A stretch of DNA of 23,861 bases, from assembly GCA_900128395.1 (NCBI GenBank), contig LT649464.1:573-24433 (forward strand), written 5' to 3'. Source of the stretch: Stramenopiles sp. TOSAG23-2 (taxonomy: Eukaryota > Sar). Each line of letters begins with the position of its first letter. Position 1 is the first letter of the stretch. Below are positions 9,868-18,177 of this stretch, one piece after another. The notes under the pieces were generated by a model. The model saw nothing but the letters and a program-made list of their open reading frames with translations. It was not told where the DNA came from and made no database searches. Made by a program: the position numbers and the translations under genes.

Positions 9868-9991
9868 AACGAATATTACTAACAAAGTAATAACAAAACT
9901 ATTATATTTCATTGTAATTAATTCTTATTAACGAATATTACTAACAAAGTAATAACAAAACTATTATATTTCATTGTAATTAATTCTTATT
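9868..9991. repeat. Perfect 62-bp tandem duplication
   Basis: Copy 1 (9868-9929) and copy 2 (9930-9991) both start AACGAATATTACTAACAAAG and are identical over 62 bp with no spacer. Each copy carries TACTAAC, which matches the branch-point motif used elsewhere in this window. No gene is tied to it. Confidence 0.92.
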
Positions 9992-10297
9992 TTTAAAAAC
10001 AATACACGTTTTGAGCTTTTGTTCTATATTTCTTCTTCCTATTAAACGAGGTCGTCTACCATGTGTACATTGTATTATATAATATATGATCGATATGACT
10101 TTTAATTCAACAAATAAATATCCAGCTGAAACTAATAGTACCTGGTGAGCTAATAGCATGCACATATGGAATTGTATACCATCAGGTATACCGGTGCTAT
10201 ATTTTTTCATTCTATCATAATACATAGAAACAATGCTATATCTATGTATCCATTGATTGTATTTGATGTGAAGAATACAGAAATGGTACTTAATGGG
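9980..10297 (-). other. Possible exon of an unidentified membrane protein
   Basis: On the minus strand a frame opens right after a TAG at 10300-10298 that is preceded by GACTAATAATTAG, a plausible branch site plus 3' splice acceptor. It then reads coding-like sequence (YYDRMKKYSTGIPDGIQFHM, then a hydrophobic segment LLAHQVLLVSAGYLFVELKV) and runs to a stop at 9980 inside the 62-bp duplication. The first in-frame ATG is at 10225. It might be a 3' exon of the upstream membrane-protein gene (10723-11514), but the obvious GTAAGC donor at that gene's end is in the wrong phase to join directly. It could also be chance. Confidence 0.25.
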
Positions 10298-10722
10298 CTA
10301 ATTATTAGTCATATATTAATATATATAACAAAAAATAACAATATTTTACTATGTAAAAGCCCAGTTGTCTGTTATTTACACAACATAAATTTTAAACAAA
10401 ATTCAAGAACTCACAGATAACGCTATCTTTTATTTTTTTGTTTTTTGGTGTGGTCGTCCTTTTTTTCCCCCTTACAGGGGAGGCAAAAGTTATTACGAAG
10501 TGTCGTATTAGTTATTAATATGTTGACCTTGAATCATTGTGTGAATGTATGTAGACGTCACATAAAAAAAAATATTTATCTCCTATGCATATTTAAAAAC
10601 TATTTCAAACCTAAAATACACAGAGAACATTTATTTATCAATATACAACTGCTAGTATATAGTATGCCATTAATTCTAGATTAATACATACACATACTCA
10701 CACACACACAGATAAGCACAAT

Positions 10723-11514
10723 TTATGGCTTACATAATGGGCCATAAAAAATCAATACCATGGAACAGGTTGGAACAAGTAAACAAATTATTGGTGACAG
10801 AAAGACATTAATACCTTCAATCACATTCAACACACAATTCTTTTTACCTTCAGGTAATATATGCCAATGATGATGTAAAATATTTCTCACTGCTCTTCCA
10901 TTTAATTTAAAATAATTTTCTTTGAATTCATTATCTAATTGCATCACAAATTCCATTGCTAATGAATTCAATACAATATCCAATGGCGATGTTGCGATAA
11001 AAACAAGCCATAGATTCATTATATACAAAATACCTTCATATGATATATCCATGATATCATCTATATGACCCCACTCAGCTAACTTTGACCTCATCAATGC
11101 TTTTATTTTTTTATTTTTACCAGCGAAAGCAACATATTTATCCCCAAAAATTAAGACACTGCGGCAAAAATACATGACAGCAATTGCGAATATTAAAAAC
11201 CTATTTGTTGTTGATGCCGTGCCAGGGCATATTCCGGCCGTATATTCCTGCCATTGTGATAAGAACATACCAGCAGGAATCATCCATTGCGACGATAATA
11301 GTAAAATTGGTAAAACTCTAATAAGCGAGTCAAAACATGTTTGATGAGGGTGAGTCATAAATATACTAAAGAGGCCGTAAGATTGCCATTCTTCTAGGGC
11401 ATCCCTTAAATTGTCTATTTCTTCTTGATCATGGTCATCGGCATTAAATGTTGAAGCTAAGTTCGTGGAAGACGTTGCACGTTCGATAACGAGTGCATGA
11501 ATTTTTTTAGCCAT
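10723..11514 (-). CDS. Four-helix membrane protein of unknown function
   Basis: 263 residues. I do not recognise a named family. The frame is open to a TTG at 11529, but the first ATG is at 11514. The N-terminal 55 residues are soluble and acidic (DDHDQEEIDNLRDALEEWQ), followed by hydrophobic segments at about 65-86, 105-122, 161-182 and 236-257. Between the third and fourth lies a conserved-looking amphipathic region (LNSLAMEFVMQLDNEFKENYF), then a His-rich loop (ILHHHWHILPEGKK) and the C-terminus FYGPLCKP. The general layout, a polar N-terminus followed by a channel-like or transporter-like helical bundle, resembles uncharacterised membrane proteins of algae; that resemblance is from memory and untested. 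GTAAGC overlaps the last codons and could be a splice donor, in which case the true C-terminus would differ. Confidence 0.75.
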   Translation of the reverse strand: MAKKIHALVIERATSSTNLASTFNADDHDQEEIDNLRDALEEWQSYGLFSIFMTHPHQTCFDSLIRVLPILLLSSQWMIPAGMFLSQWQEYTAGICPGTASTTNRFLIFAIAVMYFCRSVLIFGDKYVAFAGKNKKIKALMRSKLAEWGHIDDIMDISYEGILYIMNLWLVFIATSPLDIVLNSLAMEFVMQLDNEFKENYFKLNGRAVRNILHHHWHILPEGKKNCVLNVIEGINVFLSPIICLLVPTCSMVLIFYGPLCKP

Positions 11515-12328
11515 TATATTTTTGTACAATTAAATATATATTTACTAAAGTAAAAAGAAAGTGATAAAGGCAATATAGAAGTATTATAAGATATTTTCTA
11601 GATTTATTTTAATTGTATAAAGTAATAAAATACTATCAACAGGATCGTTATATTATATTTCTTCTTACCATACGATATAATTTAAATGCCATAAAAAAAC
11701 TTATCATTAATATCTATAGATGTATTAGTATATTGTAAAAAAGAGGAAACTAAACTATTATTAAGTATAATAATAAGCTTGCCAGGCTTGCAAGACTTGC
11801 AACGACGACGATTTCAGTAGTCCATGGTAGTCTGGTAGTCTGGTAGTATAAGTTATATGTAAAAATTGTTATTCCAGTATTGTAAAACGTAAAACGAAAA
11901 ACAGTCTATTATAATATAATAAATAAGTCGTCTATTATCTATTATATCTTCTATCTTCTATCTATTGCTATTACGAGATTACGAGGATATAGCTCTATCA
12001 GATGTGTGCGCTACAACATGGTGGTACTAGCTAGCTACGAGGATGCAAAATCCTACAATATAAATAGTATTAGCTTTATTAGTATATCAGTATATCAGTA
12101 TATCCTGTTTGTTACAAAATTTATCCTTAAAAAGTCATTAACAACAACGCGAATCTAGAGAGGATCCGCTCTACGCGAATCTATAAATGTGGTGCAAATC
12201 TTAGTCACAATGCACCAAATACACATTTTTATTAATAATAAATTAATAATATGAAAATGTATAAAAATTAGTTTGCGTTAGTCTATTTTTTTATTTATTA
12301 TCTGGTTCCATAGGAGAACATCGACATT
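11515..12328. other. Divergent promoter spacer with short repeats
   Basis: About 0.8 kb between two divergently transcribed genes (membrane protein, minus; peptidyl-tRNA hydrolase, plus), so both promoters should be here. It contains short tandem repeats (TGGTAGTC-type near 11826-11850; TATATCAG-type near 12080-12105) and the hairpin cluster listed at 12147-12217. No coding frame is supported. Confidence 0.5.
12147..12217. repeat. Two adjacent small hairpins and an 11-bp direct repeat
   Basis: ACGCGAATCTA occurs at 12147-12157 and 12173-12183. Between and overlapping them, TAGAG (12156-12160) pairs with CTCTA (12169-12173) around GGATCC. Immediately after, TGGTGCA (12190-12196) pairs perfectly with TGCACCA (12211-12217) across a 14-nt loop. 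It lies 112 bp before the peptidyl-tRNA hydrolase ATG, so it may be promoter or 5' UTR structure. Confidence 0.6.
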
Positions 12329-12955
12329 ATGGCATCGTTTTTAAATAATTTAGTAGATACTACAGATATGAATGTATGGTCTGGTGTTTTGGGTGGTATG
12401 TGTGTTGGCATTGCGTTAACATTAGGATATAAAGAATTATATTTATTTGAAAAGCCGAAAGATTTACCAACAAAGAAAAAAGGGCTGGAGGAAGATGATG
12501 TTGACGGTGATGATAGTAGTGATGATAGTAGCGATGATGAAGACAGTTTGACTTCATCAGATGTAAAAGATGACTCTGGTATTTTTGATAATTTGAAAAT
12601 GGTCTTATGTATACGAACTGATTTAAAAATGGGAAAGGGAAAAATTGTTGCACAAGCATGTCACGCAGCGACGGGAGCAATTAAGACTGCCGAAAAATTA
12701 ACACCTAAACTATGTGCTAAATTTTGGAGAAGTGGGTCTGCAAAGATCGCTTTAAAATGCCCAAGTGAGGAGGTAATGATGAATATAAATGCAGCAGCAC
12801 GGGAATTAAAATTGGTAACTTATGTTGTACGTGATGCTGGGCGCACACAAATAGCCCCCGGTTCAAAAACAGTATGTGCTATTGGCCCTGCTCCTGTAAA
12901 TGAAATAGATAAAATTACAGGTAGAAATGGTATCTTTCCATTGAAGTTAATGTGA
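12329..12955 (+). CDS. PTH2: Peptidyl-tRNA hydrolase 2, membrane-anchored
   Basis: PTH2 enzymes hydrolyse the ester bond of peptidyl-tRNAs that drop off ribosomes, recycling tRNA; animal homologues (PTRH2/Bit1) sit on the mitochondrial outer membrane. The 208-residue protein has a hydrophobic anchor at about 15-33 (NVWSGVLGGMCVGIALTLGY), an acidic Ser/Asp linker at about 54-84, and the catalytic domain from about 89 to the end. Family signatures are intact: VLCIRTDLKMGKGKIVAQACH, with the catalytic-site Lys in MGKGK and the His following; PSEEVM; VRDAGRTQIAPGSKTVCAIGP (split here only by reading); and a final DKITG. The length fits the anchored eukaryotic form. The gene is intronless, and its start ATG is the first in frame. 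The ER or mitochondrial location of the anchor is inferred from homologues. Confidence 0.96.
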   Translation: MASFLNNLVDTTDMNVWSGVLGGMCVGIALTLGYKELYLFEKPKDLPTKKKGLEEDDVDGDDSSDDSSDDEDSLTSSDVKDDSGIFDNLKMVLCIRTDLKMGKGKIVAQACHAATGAIKTAEKLTPKLCAKFWRSGSAKIALKCPSEEVMMNINAAARELKLVTYVVRDAGRTQIAPGSKTVCAIGPAPVNEIDKITGRNGIFPLKLM

Positions 12956-13123
12956 AAAAAATTTTATATAATATATTTAAAATGTTCTCTTACTCATATA
13001 TTATATAAATTTGATAAAAAAATTTATTAAAAAATAAAATTATTTGAAAAAGCGTTATATGGATGGATGGTTTAATATTCGTCGTATCATACCGAATGAA
13101 GCCAGTGTTAGCGCATATCCTTG

Positions 13124-13450
13124 TCAAAATAAGAGGGAAATAAGTGCCTCGAAAAAGTGTGGCAGTGGTTGGGATAGGAGTAGGGTTTTAGAGGGTATTT
13201 TTAAAAAAACAACGTAAAGCATAAACAGAAAAATATTATAAAATAAAATAATTATATATATATATATAATAAATTGCATGCATACATATGCATGTTCAAA
13301 CAGTACATTTTCATCATTGAACTCCTGTTTACATTGTACAACTTTTTTCTGGAGTGTCTCAACATCGTCTGTAGTCCTGGTACCAAAATTTAATTGCAAC
13401 AATCGTGTGATTTCATTTATTGCGTTCGCGTTGACATTTTTGCAAAAATT
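13124..13450 (-). pseudogene. Out-of-frame continuation of the 13413-14063 gene
   Basis: On the minus strand a second frame opens at 13450, just after a TAG, and overlaps the last 12 codons of the upstream ORF. Its first 60 residues look coding (AINEITRLLQLNF, then TDDVETLQKKVVQCKQEFND). Beyond about 13275 it becomes AT-repeat-derived hydrophobic residues and is probably no longer coding. The two frames could be joined by losing one A from the A5 run at 13437-13441 (minus-strand A). This is therefore either a frameshift error, a real frameshift mutation, or a spliced extension. Confidence 0.45.
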
Positions 13451-14063
13451 CTACTACACCTAATTTATTGTTCTTCAGGGATTCCAAAATAATCTGCAGC
13501 GGCCAGTATTTAATAGTGATTAACTTCCAATAAATAATAAATAATCCCTCCAATAGCCAATCCAGAATGTATCCACCATCATATTTGGATTTTGTGGATT
13601 CTATTACATTATCCATTGCTAAATCATTCTTCTTTTCCTTTTGCATTTCTTTTAGAATGCTGTGCATCTCATCTATAATGCTTTCTGTGCTTTTCTTATG
13701 CAATGATGGTAACACTTTCCACTTTTTGTCATAATGAACGAATTTGTCTTCATGTATATGTGCTTTGCCATTTTGCCATTTAATTAAATTACCATTCATT
13801 GCTGCTGTTACCAATGTCATTTTCCCCAATGCAGCAACTAAAAAGATTGCAGAATTTTCTTGTTCCGTTGCCGTCTTTGAAATAATATCTTTTGATATTT
13901 TAGTTGGTTTACGATTATCATAATCATTATCATTACTACTACTACTACTACTACTACTAGCAACAAGAACAAAATGTGTATTCATTAATATCAATAATAA
14001 TGTTGTAATAATTATATTTATTAATTTTGTATGATAATAATTATTGTTTTTCATCATCATCAT
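13413..14063 (-). CDS. Secreted or membrane protein of unknown function
   Basis: 216 residues as read. The start is a run of four ATGs at 14063-14052. Residues about 13-35 form a typical signal peptide or signal anchor (INIIITTLLLILMNTHFVLV), followed by a Ser8 tract encoded by an ACT/AGT microsatellite and an Asn/Asp linker. Residues about 70-90 (SAIFLVAALGKMTLVTAAMN) are moderately hydrophobic, and 163-195 contain a Trp/Ile-rich segment (YILDWLLEGLFIIYWKLITI) that could be a second membrane or lipid-associated helix. No known domain is recognised. The ORF ends LQKCQRERNK at a TGA, but an overlapping frame continues in coding-like fashion, so the C-terminus shown is probably not the native one. 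Upstream, three copies of CTACGATGTGTAA may be promoter elements. Confidence 0.6.
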   Translation of the reverse strand: MMMMKNNNYYHTKLINIIITTLLLILMNTHFVLVASSSSSSSSNDNDYDNRKPTKISKDIISKTATEQENSAIFLVAALGKMTLVTAAMNGNLIKWQNGKAHIHEDKFVHYDKKWKVLPSLHKKSTESIIDEMHSILKEMQKEKKNDLAMDNVIESTKSKYDGGYILDWLLEGLFIIYWKLITIKYWPLQIILESLKNNKLGVVEFLQKCQRERNK

Positions 14064-14703
14064 GTCTGTATGTATCTACGATGTGTAATATGTATATATT
14101 ATGTATGGGTATGTCTTTTCAATTGTTTAAAATGTTACTATTCTACGATGTGTAATATTTTTAGATATATATATTGTATGTAGATTGTTTTATTGATTAA
14201 ATACTAGTATTCTACGATGTGTAAATATTTTTAGATATACTGCTTTGGTATATATAATATTTCAAATGAAATGGTTTTGATGTAATATATATCTAAATTT
14301 TCAATCATTCTACATTTTTTATTTATAATATATATTCTTTTTGTATACGGCTCGTATATATATATTCAAATTTTTAATATGTGAAAAAAAGATGACATTT
14401 TATTTTTTAATAACGCGTAATATAATACCTGCTGGTAACGTTTTTTGGTACACCTGGTATTTACATCATAGCACCATACTGTATTAAAATATAATAGAAA
14501 AAAAAAATATATATTATATATATAGATAGATGAAAGTTACACACACACACACACACATCATATATTAAAATACAAACTCAAAAACAATTATATATTACAA
14601 TCAGGTTCATGATCATATATAAATATAGATTTAACCAATTTCAACACACACACGTACGCATACATACACACACACACACATCATACATTGTAATCTTATC
14701 CCC
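14064..14703. other. Spacer upstream of the 13413-14063 gene and downstream of the calpain gene
   Basis: It holds three copies of CTACGATGTGTAA (near 14076, 14143 and 14212, spaced 67 and 69 bp; copies 2 and 3 continue into ATTTTTAGATATA) and two (CA)n microsatellites (about 14539-14557 and 14643-14681). The rest is AT-rich with nothing recognisable. The triplet repeat sits 13-150 bp upstream of the ATG cluster and may be regulatory. Confidence 0.55.
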
Positions 14704-17286
14704 TCAGTCTAAATTACCATATAAATCGCCCATAGCATTCATATTTTTCTTTGCATTCATGAATGATGGCCCTGTTGACTGTTTCTTGCCATGTGGTTTC
14801 TTCTTCGCCCGATGTTTGTTATTATTATTATGATTATTATTATGTTTTTTCATCATTTTTTTCGCACCCATTACTGTATTTTCTTCTACTTCTTTTTTAA
14901 TTAAATCAAGTTGTCGTTGAGATGGTTTTTGTGGCGCTTCTCGTATTGAAATAGCTTGAGTTGATAAAACATTTAAAATAAATTTTGCTTTTCCACCTTT
15001 TTGAACAGCAGCTACTACACATATTGGATTTTGTTCAGGGGTAACCTCAATTACTTTTGATATCTCTAATGCTTTCATCAATACAGGTTTGCCAATTTGG
15101 AATTTTTCTTGTGCAGCTAATTTTTCTACAGTATCTATATTATTTAAACATTCAACATGTTGATATGTTGATAAACCAATCCCAATTTTATCAATTTGAA
15201 CTTGTTGTTTCTTCTTACCTACCATTTTTATTTTTTGTTGTTGCGATAATAAAAAAACTAATTTTGTTTTTGAGTTAACATTGATTTGATACTGTGGGTT
15301 TTTATGAAAGGTCCTCCCATGAGGTGGTCCTCCAGTTGTGTTATCATTCCATTCATGTTGAAATTTATATGCAAAATTAAATTTAGCATTGCTGCTATCA
15401 TTGTTTTTTAATGATGCTGTTTCAATATCATTATCTAATGCAATTTCACCAGTTTCATCATTCATTGGCAATTGCACATCGCCACTTTCACCAAACATTC
15501 GTCGTTCAAATACAAATTTATTTTCCTTTTTAATATCAATATTCTTATTCATTTCAATCTCACCAATAATTGAAAATGAACCCAATTTATTTGGGAAATA
15601 TGTGGATGGAATAACAATTAAATCTTGGCCAATCATATCTGGCGTAATATTTAATTCAATAGAAACATCACGCTTGTTCCAATACGAAGATTTTTTTATG
15701 ATATTGTATTTACCATTTACTACTTCCGGCCCATTTACATTTTCTTTCAATACAATAACTTCAATACCAATTTTATTTTCATAATTTAATTTCTCAAATT
15801 CATCCACGGATGATGTTTTCTTTCTTGAAGACCGTTTGTCAGTTTGTGAAATTGTCAAATAAAAAGTTTTAATATTTTTATCAAATATTTTCAATGCAAA
15901 TGTTGGATTCAATCTCCAATTTGGAAACATGGAGCACCCACCAGCAGTCTCATTGGTCCATCTACTTTGAAATGTTTTTTTACAAGTATTTAACGCCGTC
16001 TCATCACAACCATTGACATCATAACCTTGCAAGGCGCATATATATACATTATTAAATATTTTATTCCATTTATCATATGGCATAAGAAAACAACCATCGT
16101 TATTGTTGCCATCTACACTATTTAAATGCCCCCAAGGATTTCGCAATTTTAAGACACCCTTACCTTTTTCACTAACATCAACAATTGCATAGGCATGATT
16201 TGGTACAATTTTAGGCCCATCTTTAATTTTCTCTTGACCTTTGTTAAACTTTTGTATTTCCACTTCATTACTGGAGCAATATCCACAACATAATAAATCT
16301 TGATTTTGATGTGTAGCACATATTTTTTTCCACATTTCACCTGTTTGTACCATATGCTTCCCTTCTTTATGATCCAGTCGCCATGAAAACACAGGGCTGC
16401 CTGTTAAATCTCTTAATGCTTCTCCTATATCACCACCACTAATTGCCCCATATGATTTATAAATTTTAGCATATGCTTTTTCAAGCAATGGCACCCACAG
16501 ACCTTTGTTTTTTTTATTTTTTCCAAAATAAAAAGATGTTATTTCTTTCATTTGCACCTCCTTTTCTTCCTTTTCATCTTCGTTGTTATTTTCATCATTA
16601 TTTTTCTCACCATTTTGTTTGACAGGCACCATGTAAGTTGATACAGGAAAATAATCATCTACATTAATATTATGAAAACGCCCTGCATGATATATTTTAC
16701 ATTGATATCTTCCATTTTTCATTGCTTCTGGAGTATTATTCTCAAATAAATGTTTGATATATTCTTTTCGTTCACATAATGCTGATAATGTCGCAATAAA
16801 ATAACAATTTCCTAAATGGGCAGATTGTTTGACAGAGTTACAGGTTGGTTCATCAGCAGGGAATATTTCTAGCGGTGGTTCAACAAAATCTGGCAAACGT
16901 TTCCACACAAGATGTTCATCTGCTTCTTTGATACAACATATTGATTCAGAATTGTGAGGAAAATGTGCATCAACAAAGTTACTTGAACTCTCGTTGGATG
17001 TTGCTTTTAATGTTTCAAGTAGACTACGTAGTCTTATCAATTCCGAGTTTCCATCATCATTAATATCGCTACAATCAAGTGGTTTACCTGCTTCCAATTT
17101 AATAGCTTCAGAACCGACTTTGTCTAGCCCAGATTCATTAAACAATACACGTATCTTTTTGACTTCTTCTTTTACATTTGTTATTTCCGTAATATCACTT
17201 AAATTTTTAGGCTTGTTTAATTCAGCTTGCAATAACTGTAATTTTATTTGGTCCACACCTTCCAATGTTGATGCTCCTGCTCCCAT
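14704..17286 (-). CDS. Calpain-type cysteine protease with N-myristoylation motif
   Basis: 860 residues, intronless. Calpains (family C2) perform limited intracellular proteolysis, often Ca2+-controlled. The ATG at 17286 gives MGAGASTLEG, matching the M-G-x-x-x-S/T myristoylation consensus and implying membrane association. Residues about 74-85 (DINDDGNSE) resemble a degenerate EF-hand loop. The protease domain spans about 125-415: the Cys site QSAHLGNCYF (Cys161), an acidic insertion at about 225-245, GLWVPLLEKAYAKIYKSYGA, the His site VPNHAYAIVDV (His364) and the Asn site LRNPWG (Asn383). The triad is complete; Tyr replaces the usual Trp after Cys161. C-terminal to it lie two C2-like/calpain domain-III-like regions (about 435-580, 640-790), recognisable by TNETAGGCSMFPNWRLNP and NTTGGPPHGRTFHKNPQY. 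The tail is His/Asn/Lys-rich. An active protease is predicted; its substrates are unknown. Confidence 0.94.
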   Translation of the reverse strand: MGAGASTLEGVDQIKLQLLQAELNKPKNLSDITEITNVKEEVKKIRVLFNESGLDKVGSEAIKLEAGKPLDCSDINDDGNSELIRLRSLLETLKATSNESSSNFVDAHFPHNSESICCIKEADEHLVWKRLPDFVEPPLEIFPADEPTCNSVKQSAHLGNCYFIATLSALCERKEYIKHLFENNTPEAMKNGRYQCKIYHAGRFHNINVDDYFPVSTYMVPVKQNGEKNNDENNNEDEKEEKEVQMKEITSFYFGKNKKNKGLWVPLLEKAYAKIYKSYGAISGGDIGEALRDLTGSPVFSWRLDHKEGKHMVQTGEMWKKICATHQNQDLLCCGYCSSNEVEIQKFNKGQEKIKDGPKIVPNHAYAIVDVSEKGKGVLKLRNPWGHLNSVDGNNNDGCFLMPYDKWNKIFNNVYICALQGYDVNGCDETALNTCKKTFQSRWTNETAGGCSMFPNWRLNPTFALKIFDKNIKTFYLTISQTDKRSSRKKTSSVDEFEKLNYENKIGIEVIVLKENVNGPEVVNGKYNIIKKSSYWNKRDVSIELNITPDMIGQDLIVIPSTYFPNKLGSFSIIGEIEMNKNIDIKKENKFVFERRMFGESGDVQLPMNDETGEIALDNDIETASLKNNDSSNAKFNFAYKFQHEWNDNTTGGPPHGRTFHKNPQYQINVNSKTKLVFLLSQQQKIKMVGKKKQQVQIDKIGIGLSTYQHVECLNNIDTVEKLAAQEKFQIGKPVLMKALEISKVIEVTPEQNPICVVAAVQKGGKAKFILNVLSTQAISIREAPQKPSQRQLDLIKKEVEENTVMGAKKMMKKHNNNHNNNNKHRAKKKPHGKKQSTGPSFMNAKKNMNAMGDLYGNLD

Positions 17287-17931
17287 TTTTATTATTATTT
17301 ATGTTACAGATCGCCTATATATTAATTGATATATCAATGATTATTTGTACAATATATATATATATATATATGATGTATAATATGATATCTATTTACAGCC
17401 ATGATATTATACTTTTTATTATTTATATTCGAATAGATACTTCTTATTTATGAATTATTGCACAATTGTTGCAATTGCTCCTCAGCTCAAAAAAATATTA
17501 CAAGTTACAAGTGTGTGTCTTCTGGTCTTACTAAACTGAGGTGGTGCCGGTATAATACCAGGTAATACAAGGGTTTTTTGTTAAGTACATCATCCATATA
17601 CTTTTATATATCCCTATCAAACACATTCCTACGTACTGCGTACTGCGTACTACGCCTGCACGCCTACCATCAGTGTGGTACTGTATGTAATAGTAATAAT
17701 TATTATGTATTTTTTATACCGTTTTTTCTCCTGATATGACATACAGTAAACATACTGTAATATGTTTAGAATAAATGTGATGTGTACATTTATACATCGC
17801 AAAGATATATGTTCTGATGGAGAATGTCATAGTAAATGCAAAGATAGATATATACACATATTTTTGTTTACCATAATTGACAAGAGGACAACCAGATACG
17901 TAGAATTATACGAGAATAAATATTTATCATC
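17287..17931. other. Spacer between the calpain start and the PDE remnant
   Basis: 645 bp, AT-rich, presumably with the calpain promoter next to 17286. It contains a (TA)n run at about 17348-17370, a CGTACTG tandem repeat near 17632-17654, and the imperfect palindrome GGTATAATACCAGGTAATAC near 17550. I looked for the missing N-terminal half of the PDE catalytic domain (HNxxHA) here and found nothing convincing. Confidence 0.5.
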
Positions 17932-18177
17932 ATGCATACACGTAGAAATAATAATAGTAGGAGGAAAACAAAAAAAAGAACAAATAATAAGTATAAAAAT
18001 ATACCAACTTCACATTTAATTAATGATCTTGATAATGAAATTGATGAAATGGAAAGTACATTAACGTCGTTTACGGATATGTTTCATAAAACGTTGTATA
18101 CAATTCAAGATGATAATAATTACGACGAAATTGTTGCATTGAAAAAAGAAGAAGAAGAAGAAGAAGAAGAATATTGA
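17932..18177 (+). CDS. Short ORF, possible N-terminal piece of the PDE gene
   Basis: 81 residues from the ATG at 17932. A basic start (RRNNNSRRKTKKRTNNKYK) is followed by an amphipathic acidic helix (LINDLDNEIDEMESTLTSF) and a Glu8 tract encoded by a GAA microsatellite, ending at TGA 18175-18177. The following frame (+1 relative) immediately reads the phosphodiesterase domain. One base fewer in the A6 run at 18142-18147 would place both in one frame. It contains no recognisable PDE catalytic motif and may be a regulatory N-terminus of a gene from which the middle has been lost, or unrelated. Confidence 0.35.
   Translation: MHTRRNNNSRRKTKKRTNNKYKNIPTSHLINDLDNEIDEMESTLTSFTDMFHKTLYTIQDDNNYDEIVALKKEEEEEEEEY
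18145..18170 (+). repeat. (GAA)n microsatellite at the PDE frame break
   Basis: About eight GAA units separate the 17932 ORF from the PDE domain. The tract lies exactly where the metal-binding His-Asp of the PDE should be encoded. Repeat slippage here could explain the frame change. Confidence 0.85.

Larger units (their letters stand above)
9148..10722. other. 1.6-kb spacer upstream of RPT3, with tandem duplications
   Basis: This AT-rich DNA lies between the RPT3 start and the 3' end of the membrane-protein gene. It holds two local tandem duplications and one weak candidate exon, each listed separately. It presumably includes the RPT3 promoter just upstream of 9147. No RNA gene or other supported coding region is visible. 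Confidence 0.5.

Noticed and set aside
10166-10684. Plus-strand ORFs of about 80 codons in the spacer
   Set aside because: AT-driven composition with no motif. The minus-strand reading of the first is more coding-like.
14539-14681. Possible CRISPR-like array from CA-rich repeats
   Set aside because: These are plain dinucleotide microsatellites in a eukaryotic spacer, with no repeat-spacer structure.
17455-17520. CACAATTGTTGC as the missing PDE HNxxH motif
   Set aside because: It reads His-Asn but lacks the second His and any surrounding PDE-like sequence.
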